Part shown: piece by piece, positions 9,796 through 16,539 of the stretch
Numbering within the stretch: the first letter of the stretch is position 1
Layout: every line of letters starts with the position of its first letter
DNA from: Pseudomonas asiatica
GTDB lineage: Bacteria > Pseudomonadota > Gammaproteobacteria > Pseudomonadales > Pseudomonadaceae
DNA length: 64,000 nucleotides
Direction: 5' to 3'
Assembly: GCF_009932335.1 (NCBI RefSeq)
Contig: NZ_BLJF01000001.1
Location: forward strand, 2,728,001-2,792,000
The notes under the pieces: model-generated
Databases searched by the model: none
Told to the model about the DNA's origin: nothing
Seen by the model: only the letters and a program-made list of their open reading frames with translations
Made by a program: the position numbers and the translations under genes

Positions 9796-10155
9796 GTGTC
9801 CAGACTTGCAGAGTTTCGTGCTGCCGAAAAAGCGCTCCAGGAACAGATGGCGCAACTGGAAGCGTTGAAAAAGGATGCCGGCCTCAAACGCGAAATCGAA
9901 TTCGAGCAGAAACTAGTCGGCCTGATGAAAAGCTACGACAAGAGCCTGCGCGATATCATCGCCATCCTCGACCCGAAGGCAGTGGCCCGGGTTTCCAGTG
10001 CAGCACCCAAGCAACAGCGCCGCGCGCGCGTGGTGAAGGTTTACACCAATCCGCATACCGGCGAGCGAATCGAGACCAAAGGCGGCAACCACCGTGGGCT
10101 CAAGGCCTGGAAAGAACAATACGGCGCCGCCACGGTAGAAAGCTGGGTACGCTGA
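9796..10155 (+). CDS. turB: MvaT/Tur-type H-NS family nucleoid protein
   Basis: A 119-residue xenogeneic silencer of the MvaT family, which binds AT-rich DNA and oligomerises. Seen: N-terminal coiled coil (SRLAEFRAAEKALQEQMAQL), the LKREIEFEQKL and YDKSLRDIIAILDP dimer region, a basic linker (KQQRRARVVK) and the C-terminal DNA-binding motif NPHTGERIETKGGNHRGLK ending in ESWV. The start is GTG 9796, with AGGAG at 9783-9787. The symbol turB comes from memory of the P. putida paralogue beside gloA and is less certain than the family. A strong terminator follows. Confidence 0.9.
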   Translation: MSRLAEFRAAEKALQEQMAQLEALKKDAGLKREIEFEQKLVGLMKSYDKSLRDIIAILDPKAVARVSSAAPKQQRRARVVKVYTNPHTGERIETKGGNHRGLKAWKEQYGAATVESWVR

Positions 10156-10266
10156 TGAAACGTCCACACGCACTTCACACTTTTTTCACAAGGGCTGGCT
10201 CAGTATCGAGACAGCTAAAGGACTAGCGACCCCATCACGCGCCCGCACATGCGGGCCTCTAATTCC

Positions 10267-10297
10267 AGCGCCCTGCCTTGTGCAGGGCGCTTTCATT
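10267..10297 (+). terminator. intrinsic terminator after the H-NS-family gene
   Basis: A perfect 10-bp stem AGCGCCCTGC/GCAGGGCGCT (10267-10276 with 10282-10291), a 5-nt loop, then a T-rich run TTTCATTT. A smaller hairpin GCCCGC-ACAT-GCGGGC at 10241-10256 precedes it. Confidence 0.8.
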
Positions 10298-10380
10298 TGC
10301 GCAATCGGCACACTGCCGTATCATGGCCAGCCTGTCTGTTTTGCCGGTGCCCTGCGCCCGGCCCCGTCTCAGGAGTTCCC

Positions 10381-10908
10381 ATGAGCCTGCACGATCTGCA
10401 AACCCTGCCTGGCGTCACCGCCCAACCGGATGCCGCCACCGCCCAGTTCGTCTTCAACCACACCATGCTGCGGGTCAAGGACATCGAGAAGTCCCTGGAC
10501 TTCTACACCCGCGTGCTGGGCTTCCGCCTGGTGGACAAGCGCGACTTCCCCGAAGCTGCCTTCAGCCTGTACTTCCTGGCCCTGGTCGACCCGGCGCAGA
10601 TCCCGGCCGATGACAACGAACGCCACCAGTGGATGAAGTCTATTCCGGGCGTGCTGGAACTGACCCACAACCACGGCACCGAAAACGATGCCAATTTCGC
10701 CTACCACAACGGCAACACCGACCCGCGCGGCTTTGGCCACATCTGCGTCTCGGTACCGGACGTACGCGCCGCCTGCGCACGCTTCGAGGCACTGGGTGTA
10801 CCGTTCCAGAAACGCCTGCAGGACGGGCGCATGAACCACCTGGCCTTCGTCAAGGACCCGGACGGTTACTGGGTCGAAGTCATCCAGCCGACCGAACTCA
10901 AAGGCTGA
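10381..10908 (+). CDS. gloA: lactoylglutathione lyase (glyoxalase I)
   Basis: A 175-residue glyoxalase I, which converts the methylglyoxal-glutathione hemithioacetal to S-lactoylglutathione. Seen: FNHTMLRVKDIEKSLDFYT with the first metal-ligand His, then VLELTHNHGTEND with the Glu ligand, GFGHICVSVPD with the second His, and FVKDPDGYWVEVIQ with the second Glu. All four metal ligands are present. The extended N-terminus and YFLALVDP segment match the longer gamma-proteobacterial/eukaryotic-like form. AGGAG at 10371-10375 supports the start. Confidence 0.95.
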   Translation: MSLHDLQTLPGVTAQPDAATAQFVFNHTMLRVKDIEKSLDFYTRVLGFRLVDKRDFPEAAFSLYFLALVDPAQIPADDNERHQWMKSIPGVLELTHNHGTENDANFAYHNGNTDPRGFGHICVSVPDVRAACARFEALGVPFQKRLQDGRMNHLAFVKDPDGYWVEVIQPTELKG

Positions 10909-10931
10909 GCATTCATCGCTGTTCGCTCGTC

Positions 10932-10954
10932 GGGCCGGGAACTCCCGGCCCTTT
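10932..10954 (+). terminator. intrinsic terminator after gloA
   Basis: Stem GGGCCGGGA/TCCCGGCCC (10932-10940 with 10943-10951), a 2-nt loop, followed by TTT. It lies 24 bp after the gloA stop. Confidence 0.7.
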
Positions 10955-11005
10955 GCTGTGGTATATGAAGGTAACTGCTTCACATGCCACAGCGAGGTAA
11001 GGACG

Positions 11006-11248
11006 ATGCAATCTCTTCACTGTGAATATCGCAAGCACACCATCACCGCCAGCGTGATGCCCCACCCCGATTCCCCCCTGCCCTATGCCGCCGGGTGCCT
11101 GATTACCGACCCCGACGGGCACACCAGCAGGCGCATGTCGATGCCGATGAAGTTCTTCTCCGACCTCGAGAATGCACAGCATGTATCGCTGGCCCATGGC
11201 CGGGCACTGGTCGACCAGCAGCTGGATGAGGGGCACAAGGTATTTTGA
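11006..11248 (+). CDS. hypothetical small protein
   Basis: An 80-residue protein (MQSLHCEYRKHTITASVMP...). The ATG at 11006 follows the purine-rich AAGGACG, and the upstream in-frame ATG at 10958 lacks such a site. The sequence is soluble and contains CLITDPDGH and MKFFSDLENAQHVSLAHG. No family was recognised. It sits between the gloA terminator and a REP pair, apparently alone in its transcript. Confidence 0.65.
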   Translation: MQSLHCEYRKHTITASVMPHPDSPLPYAAGCLITDPDGHTSRRMSMPMKFFSDLENAQHVSLAHGRALVDQQLDEGHKVF

Positions 11249-11267
11249 CCTTGTTTATGCCTGTTCC

Positions 11268-11362
11268 GGCCTCTTCGCGGGCTTGCCCGCTCCCACAGGT
11301 ACTGCACAGATTTCAGATCCTGTGAGGTCCCAGTGGGAGCGGGCAAGCCCGCGAAAGGGCCG
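11268..11362. repeat. REP inverted pair
   Basis: CCTCTTCGCGGGCTTGCCCG at 11270-11289 and its inverted partner GTGGGAGCGGGCAAGCCCGC ending near 11362. Same REP type as the pair at 100-191. Confidence 0.85.
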
Positions 11363-11374
11363 GCACAGGAGTAA

Positions 11375-12196
11375 TCAGATATCCCGGGCGTACGCCACCG
11401 CCGCCTCCACCTGCGCCAGGGTGGGTCGCACCCCGGTGTAAAGCACGAACTGCTCCAGCGCCTGCAGCGCAATCACCTCCAGCCCGGTGATCACCGGCTT
11501 ATCCAACGCCCGCGCCCGTCGGATCAACGGAGTGCTCTCCGGCATCGCCACAACATCGAACACCCGCGCCGCCGCGGCGATGGCGTTCTCGGAAAACGCC
11601 AGCTCCTCGGCCTCGGGCCCGCCCGCCATGCCGATCGGCGTCACGTTCACCAGCATGGGTGGGCACAGATCGCCCAGCTCCGCCACCCAGCGATAACCAC
11701 ACACATCCGCCAGCTGCCGCCCCGCCTGCTCGTTGCGCGCAACGATGATGCCTTCGGCGAACCCGGCATCGCGCAAGGCACTGGCTACCGCCTTGGCCAT
11801 GCCGCCACTGCCGCGCAGGGCAAACGCCGTGGACGGGTCGACCTTGTGCTGCGCCAGCAATTGGCGAACGGCCAGGTAATCGGTGTTGTAGGCCTTCAGG
11901 TGGCCATTGGTATTGACCAGGGTATTGACCGACTCGATGGCCGCAGCCGATGGGTCGATCTCGTCGACCAGGGCCATGCAGGCCTCCTTGTACGGCATCG
12001 ATACCCCGCAACCGCGGATGCCCAAAGCGCGAATGCCCGCCACCGCCGCCGGCAGGTCATCGGTGCGCATGGCCTTGTAGTAGAAGTCCAGGCCCAGCTG
12101 CTGGTAAAGGTGGTTGTGGAACCGTACACCGAAGGTGCCGGGGCGGCCGGCCAGGGAGATGCACAGCACGGTGTCTCTGCTTGGAGTTGCCGACAT
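11375..12196 (-). CDS. shikimate dehydrogenase-like protein (SdhL/AroE family)
   Basis: A 273-residue AroE-family oxidoreductase. Catalytic Lys70 (SMPYKEA) and Asp106 (NTDYLAV) are present, as is a Rossmann loop RGSGGMAKAV. The two serines that bind shikimate in true AroE (S-x-S near the N-terminus) are replaced by AGRPGTFGVRFHN. This places it nearer the shikimate-dehydrogenase-like (HI0607-type) branch than biosynthetic AroE, so the substrate is open. The ATG at 12196 has AAAGGAG 8 nt upstream and is preferred over the ATG at 12214. Confidence 0.85.
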   Translation of the reverse strand: MSATPSRDTVLCISLAGRPGTFGVRFHNHLYQQLGLDFYYKAMRTDDLPAAVAGIRALGIRGCGVSMPYKEACMALVDEIDPSAAAIESVNTLVNTNGHLKAYNTDYLAVRQLLAQHKVDPSTAFALRGSGGMAKAVASALRDAGFAEGIIVARNEQAGRQLADVCGYRWVAELGDLCPPMLVNVTPIGMAGGPEAEELAFSENAIAAAARVFDVVAMPESTPLIRRARALDKPVITGLEVIALQALEQFVLYTGVRPTLAQVEAAVAYARDI

Positions 12197-12358
12197 AACC
12201 TGCTCCTTTGTCATAACTGAAACGTTTGTTCAGCGTAACAGAGGTAACCGCTGGTCGTCCCTTACACAACCTTTACCGTTCCCCCGTGCTCAGCTGACGA
12301 AGAGTGGAGTCATAGTAATAGGACCCCACACTTGGGGTGTCCTTGCGAGGGTTTCTTC

Positions 12359-12703
12359 ATGAACCGTCACATTCCCGGAATCGCCCTGCTGGTCGGTGCC
12401 CTGGCCATCAGCGCGCCCGCTGTCGCCCACGGCGGCCATGGCCATGGCGGTTGGTATGGCCCCGGCCCGCTGCTGGGTGCGGCTGTGGTTGGCGCCGTGG
12501 TCGGGGCGACGGTTTATGGCGGGCGTGACCGTACCGTGTACGTCGAGCGCCAGCCGGTCTACTACGGGCCTCCGCCGGTGTACATGCAACCACCGCCACC
12601 GCCGGTGTACTACCAGCCGTACTACGTGCCAGCACCACCGCCCCCGGGCTACCGCACCTACTACGGCCCGCCACCGGTGTATTACGGCCCGCCGCGCTGG
12701 TAA
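12359..12703 (+). CDS. secreted Pro/Tyr-rich repeat protein
   Basis: A 114-residue protein with a signal peptide (residues 1-23, ending PAVAHG). A His/Gly-rich patch (HGGHGHGGWYGPG) is followed by a glycine-zipper-like hydrophobic stretch (GAAVVGAVVGATVYGG). The C-terminal half is proline and tyrosine rich, with repeats of the form VYYGPPPVY and YYQPYYVP. It is probably periplasmic or surface-associated. The family resembles many small Pseudomonas envelope proteins of unknown role. The His-rich patch could bind metal, but nothing proves it. Confidence 0.8.
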   Translation: MNRHIPGIALLVGALAISAPAVAHGGHGHGGWYGPGPLLGAAVVGAVVGATVYGGRDRTVYVERQPVYYGPPPVYMQPPPPPVYYQPYYVPAPPPPGYRTYYGPPPVYYGPPRW

Positions 12704-12796
12704 ATGTTGATGGAACCAATGACCACTATCGAGGAAGTTAATTTCAAACCGCACCGGCTGCTGCGTAAGGTAGGGCCATGTTTACAGGAGGTCCAC

Positions 12797-12979
12797 ATGG
12801 CCACTATCCAGATCATGTCCGTTGTTGGCAGTGCCGTCCCCGCTTCGCTGCGTGAGCAGGGCCTGCTCGCATGCTGGTACCTGGTGCGCAACGGCGAAGC
12901 CGTAAGCGGCCCGATGCCGACCCGCGCCTCGGCCCAGGCCCTGGTCGAACAGTTGCAACCAGGCACTTTGGTCGCCTGA
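12797..12979 (+). CDS. hypothetical 60-residue protein
   Basis: A small soluble protein (MATIQIMSVVGSAVPASL...). AGGAGG at 12786-12791 precedes the ATG at 12797, and the longer reading from 12704 lacks such a signal. It contains WYLVRNGEAVSGPMPTRASAQALV, which resembles the short domains in small Pseudomonas proteins of unknown function. A good intrinsic terminator follows at 13018. Confidence 0.7.
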   Translation: MATIQIMSVVGSAVPASLREQGLLACWYLVRNGEAVSGPMPTRASAQALVEQLQPGTLVA

Positions 12980-13017
12980 CCCGTATTTGTTGTGCGTTGC
13001 TCCCTACGCCCTTCTGG

Positions 13018-13043
13018 CCCGCCTACCTGGCGGGTCTTTTTTT
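13018..13043 (+). terminator. intrinsic terminator
   Basis: Stem CCCGCC-TACCT-GGCGGG (13018-13034) followed by TCTTTTTTTT. It ends the small-ORF transcript just before the convergent endolysin gene and marks the left edge of the phage-like island. Confidence 0.85.
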
Positions 13044-13052
13044 GCCTGGGCG

Positions 13053-13538
13053 TTACGCCTGCACCTCCCCACTGCAGGCTATGAACATTGCCAACAACGC
13101 GGCCAACTGGTGCTCACGCTGACCGTAGCCCGCGCCAGGCAAGCTGGCCCAGATAGGCGCGGCCTTGGCGATCGCCTGGGCAATGCGGCCAGCCTTGATC
13201 AGTGCCAGTGCGCCGCACTCGCTCAGCAACTTGATTGCCGCCAGGTCCTGGGCCTCAGGGGTAAAGCGGCCATTGAAGCCATAGGTGCTCACGATGGCAT
13301 CCCAGGTACCGGCCAGAATCTGGTACCGCCCAGCCGCAGAACTGTGGATGCCGTAGCTGGGCAACCACACCTTCTGCTTCGGGTGCCCGCTGTAGTCATT
13401 GAACAGTTGGCCGCCTACCAGGACGTTGTAGCCATCGTCGCTGGCAGCGATGGTCGAGGTACCTTCGGACCAGGCCAGCATGTCCAGGAACGCGAGCACG
13501 TTCGCACCGCCGACAGCGGCAGAATCCAATCGAGCCAT
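13053..13538 (-). CDS. phage lambda R-type endolysin (GH104-like)
   Basis: A 161-residue peptidoglycan lytic enzyme related to phage lambda R transglycosylase. The lambda hallmarks are clear: AFLDMLAWSEGT with catalytic Glu24-25 region, GYNVLVGGQLFNDYSGHP, SSAAGRYQIL and IWASLPGAGYGQ. Like lambda R it has no signal peptide, so it needs a holin to reach the wall. The ATG at 13538 has GGAGA 5 nt upstream and is preferred over 13610. It is the second gene of a two-gene leftward lysis unit with no spanin or structural phage gene beside it. Confidence 0.93.
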   Translation of the reverse strand: MARLDSAAVGGANVLAFLDMLAWSEGTSTIAASDDGYNVLVGGQLFNDYSGHPKQKVWLPSYGIHSSAAGRYQILAGTWDAIVSTYGFNGRFTPEAQDLAAIKLLSECGALALIKAGRIAQAIAKAAPIWASLPGAGYGQREHQLAALLAMFIACSGEVQA

Positions 13539-13602
13539 GTTGTCTCCATACAGAAGAAGCCCATACGCATGGGCGTGAACAGAATTTGTCTTGCGGGCCG
13601 CC

Positions 13603-13968
13603 TCACTCACCCTGCTTCCCGCGCAGGCGGGCGACGCCCTCGCCCTGGACGGTGACCTGCCGGGGAGGATGGCCGCCCCGAATGGTCAGCGCTTCGATCT
13701 TGCCTTCCAGGCGCCCTACAGTGATCACCAGTTCATTGCGTTCCTTTGCAAACTGATCGGCCCTGGCCTGCGCTTCCCTTCGGGCATCACGCTCGATATC
13801 GAGCAACTCGTTCAGGCGCCGGACCACGCCAATATCAGCGTTGTCCATGGCACGGTCAGCCGCATCCCTGGACAGCCACTTGCGCAGCCAGAGGAATGCA
13901 CCCAGCAACACGGTGCCTGTTCCGCCCAGCCAGGTGATGGTGCCTGGGCCGAGGTCAGTCGGATCCAT
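13603..13968 (-). CDS. holin-like small membrane protein
   Basis: A 121-residue protein with one hydrophobic segment (about 10-30, ITWLGGTGTVLLGAFLWL), then a charged coiled coil (about 45-95) and a basic tail. It lies 64 bp upstream of the endolysin on the same strand, the position expected of a holin. The single-span plus coiled-coil form also fits phage accessory membrane proteins, so the holin role is inferred from position. GAGG precedes the ATG at 13968. Its promoter overlaps the repressor operator at 14046-14062. Confidence 0.75.
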   Translation of the reverse strand: MDPTDLGPGTITWLGGTGTVLLGAFLWLRKWLSRDAADRAMDNADIGVVRRLNELLDIERDARREAQARADQFAKERNELVITVGRLEGKIEALTIRGGHPPRQVTVQGEGVARLRGKQGE

Positions 13969-14043
13969 GAAAACCTCATTACCAATGGTGATGTCGTAAG
14001 CCTGGAGAACAGCTTCTCGGTGGCTTTCCTTGCTTGCATATTT

Positions 14044-14072
14044 AATTTAGCCTACGGCTAATATCATGACAA
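14044..14072 (-). promoter_or_regulatory. repressed promoter of the lysis genes, with operator O1
   Basis: On the minus strand: TTGTCA (-35, 14072-14067), a 17-bp spacer, TAAATT (-10, 14049-14044). The operator, read on the plus strand as TTTAGC-CTACG-GCTAAT (14046-14062), fills the spacer and the -10. A repressor bound there would block the holin-endolysin transcript, which starts near 14037. Confidence 0.7.
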
Positions 14073-14078
14073 GGGAAA

Positions 14079-14113
14079 TTTAGCCTTGAGCATATTTAGC
14101 AGCAAGCTAAACA
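14079..14113 (+). promoter_or_regulatory. repressor promoter with operators O2 and O3
   Basis: TTTAGC-CTTGA-GCATAT (O2, 14079-14095) abuts TTTAGC-AGCAA-GCTAAA (O3, 14095-14111). A promoter can be drawn as TTGAGC (14086-14091), a 16-bp spacer and TAAACA (14108-14113). The operators would give autoregulation of the repressor gene. Confidence 0.6.
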
Positions 14114-14130
14114 CTGGCATGCTTCGCCCC

Positions 14131-14955
14131 ATGGACATCTACGAAATTCGCAAGCACAACCTGGTCAAGCTGATCGGCAACCAGAGAAAGGGATCCTGCG
14201 CGGAGCGCTGGGGGATGGCGCCTGCACACCTGAGCCAGATCCTTTCGGACAAGACAGCGAAGAACCTGGGCGATGACGTGGCCCGCCGAATCGAGGGCAT
14301 CGAAGGCTTGCCGCGGGGGTGGTTCGACGCGATGGCAGTGGGCGACCAGACGCAGGCGCCGGCCGAGGCGGGTGACAGCAAGCTTTCCGCAGCTGACCTG
14401 GTCAAGCAGATGCTTGCCAGAAGCGGCAGAGGCATCCCCGAAGAAACCCGGCAAAGGCTGCTGGCCGCCGCCGAGGAGCCGGCAGATTCGACACTGGTGG
14501 CCGCTGAACCTGCTCGGCCAGGCCTGGTGGGCGACGAAGTGTGGATTGCCCACTACGACGTCCGCGCAGCCATGGGTGGCGGGCAGATCCCCCACGACTA
14601 CCCCGAGATGTTCAAGGATGTTCGCGTCAGCCCAAGCCACCTGCGCGAGCTGGGCGTGGAGTTCAGCGAGCACCACCACCTGAAGATGGTGACCGGTTGG
14701 GGCCAGTCGATGGAGCCGACCATCAAGCACCGCGACCCGCTGATCGTGGACGTCAGCATCCGCGAGTTCGTCGGCGATGGAATCTACTTCTTCTCCTGGG
14801 GCGACCACATCTACATCAAGCGGCTGCAAATTGCCGACGAAGAGCATTTCGAGATGATTTCCGACAACTCGCGACACAAGGACCGCATGATTCGCCGGGA
14901 AGAGACCTACATCCAGGCCAGGGTACTACTGGTGTGGAATGCGCACCTTGTGTAA
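14131..14955 (+). CDS. CI/S24-type phage repressor
   Basis: A 274-residue regulator. The N-terminal helix-turn-helix region (about 5-60: IRKHNLVKLIGN, MAPAHLSQILSD) resembles Cro/CI proteins. The C-terminal S24 domain carries catalytic Ser193 (GQSMEPT) and Lys230 (YIKRL). The usual Ala-Gly cleavage site is represented by RAAMGGG (about 145-151), so RecA-stimulated self-cleavage is plausible but not assured. The start at 14131 (or 14119) is chosen because the operators and promoter lie over the upstream in-frame ATG at 14086. The same operator occurs at the lysis and PL7 promoters, so this protein probably controls both. Confidence 0.88.
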   Translation: MDIYEIRKHNLVKLIGNQRKGSCAERWGMAPAHLSQILSDKTAKNLGDDVARRIEGIEGLPRGWFDAMAVGDQTQAPAEAGDSKLSAADLVKQMLARSGRGIPEETRQRLLAAAEEPADSTLVAAEPARPGLVGDEVWIAHYDVRAAMGGGQIPHDYPEMFKDVRVSPSHLRELGVEFSEHHHLKMVTGWGQSMEPTIKHRDPLIVDVSIREFVGDGIYFFSWGDHIYIKRLQIADEEHFEMISDNSRHKDRMIRREETYIQARVLLVWNAHLV

Positions 14956-14979
14956 GCCTCATTGATCTGGCAGGGCACT

Positions 14980-15072
14980 GTAGGAGCAGCCTGGTGCTGC
15001 GAAGAGGCCAGTACTGACAATGCATATCTGTTGCCTGTTCCGGCCTCTTCGCAGCACAAGGCTGCTCCTGCA
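14980..15072. repeat. REP inverted pair inside the phage-like island
   Basis: TGTAGGAGCAGCCTGGTGCT (from 14980) and the inverted GCAGCACAAGGCTGCTCCTG (ending 15072). The type is the same as the chromosomal REPs at 20596, 37312 and 47774. It lies between the repressor and DUF1654 genes, which converge here. Confidence 0.85.
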
Positions 15073-15092
15073 AAGTGGGCATTTTCCGATGT

Positions 15093-15416
15093 TCAGAAAG
15101 GTGCCGCCTCCTCGGCCTGCTGCTCGCTGTCCTGCTCGACGATAAAGTCGTCGCGCTCCTCCACGCTGCCGCGCTCCCAACGTACCGTCACGCTCTCGTC
15201 GTCGTTGAAGGTCAGTTCCAACTCGGGCGTCTCGGCCAGCAGGCCCATCACCTCCTCCCACTCGGCATCACCGTCGGTATCCAGGCGATGCACCGTCACC
15301 CAGCGCTGCGTCTGCGCGAGCGGGTGGTTGATCATTGCTGACACGCGCAAGCTCAGCCGCTCCATTCCGGTCATTTCCTGGCGCTGATGGGGCGTCGACT
15401 TCAAGTGCTTAGACAT
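15093..15416 (-). CDS. DUF1654 family protein, LexA-controlled
   Basis: A 107-residue member of a small pseudomonad family found beside phage and SOS genes. The core TGMERLSLRVSAMINHPLAQ and QRWVTVHRLDTDGDAEWEEV is typical of DUF1654. The tail is strongly acidic (EERDDFIVEQDSEQQAEEA). The ATG at 15416 has AGGAT 6 nt upstream. A textbook LexA box in the promoter indicates DNA-damage induction. Its biochemical role is unknown. It converges on the repressor gene. Confidence 0.85.
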   Translation of the reverse strand: MSKHLKSTPHQRQEMTGMERLSLRVSAMINHPLAQTQRWVTVHRLDTDGDAEWEEVMGLLAETPELELTFNDDESVTVRWERGSVEERDDFIVEQDSEQQAEEAAPF

Positions 15417-15425
15417 ATTCTTATC

Positions 15426-15455
15426 CTGATAGCTGTATATTCGTACAGTATTCAA
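15426..15455 (-). promoter_or_regulatory. SOS promoter with LexA box (DUF1654)
   Basis: CTGTATATTCGTACAG at 15433-15448 fits the LexA consensus CTG-N10-CAG with an AT-rich core. On the minus strand it lies between TTGAAT (-35, 15455-15450) and TATCAG (-10, 15431-15426), spacer 18 bp. Confidence 0.82.
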
Positions 15456-15543
15456 GGGAAGCTTATCTCACCGCCAAATCAAGCGTAAAGCCCCGCTGCG
15501 GAAAATTTTCGCCAACAGGTAATTTGTCGCTCGGCGAAATAAT

Positions 15544-15587
15544 TTTAGCCATAAGCTATTGACGATGATTTAGCGCAAGGCTAATTT
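15544..15587 (+). promoter_or_regulatory. PL7 promoter with operators O4 and O5
   Basis: TTGACG (-35, 15559-15564), a 17-bp spacer and TAATTT (-10, 15582-15587). O4 TTTAGC-CATAA-GCTATT (15544-15560) touches the -35. O5 TTTAGC-GCAAG-GCTAAT (15569-15585) fills the spacer and -10, in the same place as O1 in the lysis promoter. Confidence 0.72.
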
Positions 15588-15653
15588 TCACTCCAGCAGC
15601 CGCCACCGTGCTGCTGCGGCACCAACCGACATTTCCATTCAGGAGTTCCCCCC

Positions 15654-16328
15654 ATGAGCGTAGATATCAGCAACCTCACCATCGCCGTTCCGGTGGCCGA
15701 ATCGTCGATCAGCACCGTAGCGGTCGAACTCACCGGCAGCGAAGCGATTGCCCTGTACCCGAACTACGTGAAAGTGCTCAGCGATGGTTCGGTCCAGTTG
15801 TCTGCCCCCACCAAAGGCGCTTCGAGCAAAAGCACCCGCAGGACCCGCTGCGAGTGGTCGGAGCCGGAATACTGGACCCTGGGCGGCGCCTTGGATCACT
15901 GGAATCGCCAGGAAATGACACTGACCAAGGTCAACTGGGCGCAGAAGGTGGTCATCGCGCAGATGCACGTCTACGGGGACGACAGCCCGCCCGTGAAGGT
16001 GTTCTGGAAAAAGGGCGACATCACCCTGGGTTTTCGGCGGACCTACAACCAGACTGACCCGATCAACTCGACGGTGCTCAAGGGGGTACCGCTGGGGGCA
16101 AAGTTCGAGGTGAGCATCCATGCCACGTCGGCAGGCGTGGTTACCGTTACAGCCAAGTGCAACGGGATGACCGGATCGTCCGGCGATCTGCAGTTCGACA
16201 GCACCTGGGCTACACAGCTATTAGAGTTCCACGGCGGGGTCTACAACCAGGTGGACTACACCGATACCACGCCCGCCGATGACGGCTCGATCTGCATCAT
16301 CAGCGACCTATCGTTGATCCATGCCTGA
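15654..16328 (+). CDS. PL7 alginate lyase-like protein without signal peptide
   Basis: A 224-residue beta-jelly-roll protein of the alginate lyase 2 (polysaccharide lyase 7) type. Seen: the Q-x-H motif VVIAQMHVY (Gln103, His105), the VKVFWKKGDITLGF strand, and the terminal motif FHGGVYNQ with Tyr197 (family form KAGxYNQ). The first motif, normally R-[ST]-E-L-R, is diverged here (RTRCEW, 63-68). PL7 enzymes cleave alginate by beta-elimination. No Sec signal peptide is visible, so export would need lysis or another route. AGGAG lies 8 nt before the ATG, and the promoter carries the phage-repressor operator. Confidence 0.78.
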   Translation: MSVDISNLTIAVPVAESSISTVAVELTGSEAIALYPNYVKVLSDGSVQLSAPTKGASSKSTRRTRCEWSEPEYWTLGGALDHWNRQEMTLTKVNWAQKVVIAQMHVYGDDSPPVKVFWKKGDITLGFRRTYNQTDPINSTVLKGVPLGAKFEVSIHATSAGVVTVTAKCNGMTGSSGDLQFDSTWATQLLEFHGGVYNQVDYTDTTPADDGSICIISDLSLIHA

Positions 16329-16539
16329 GCCCAGGCAACTGGCAAGACATCCCGATGCCCTGCATCCCAGCGCAGGTTGCATCGGGATGCCGATTGGCGT
16401 TGAGCCGCCCCCAAGCGCTACATACAAGCTAAGCTCCACCTTCGGGCGCTTTTTCGATGGCCCCGGCACCATGCATCTACATCGTCGCTCTCGCGATCCA
16501 TACCACCTGGCCAGATTTGGCCTTGAAGAGGATGCACCC

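Noticed and set aside
11375..12196. Naming the gene aroE
   Set aside because: The shikimate-binding serines are missing, so it is more likely an SdhL-type paralogue.
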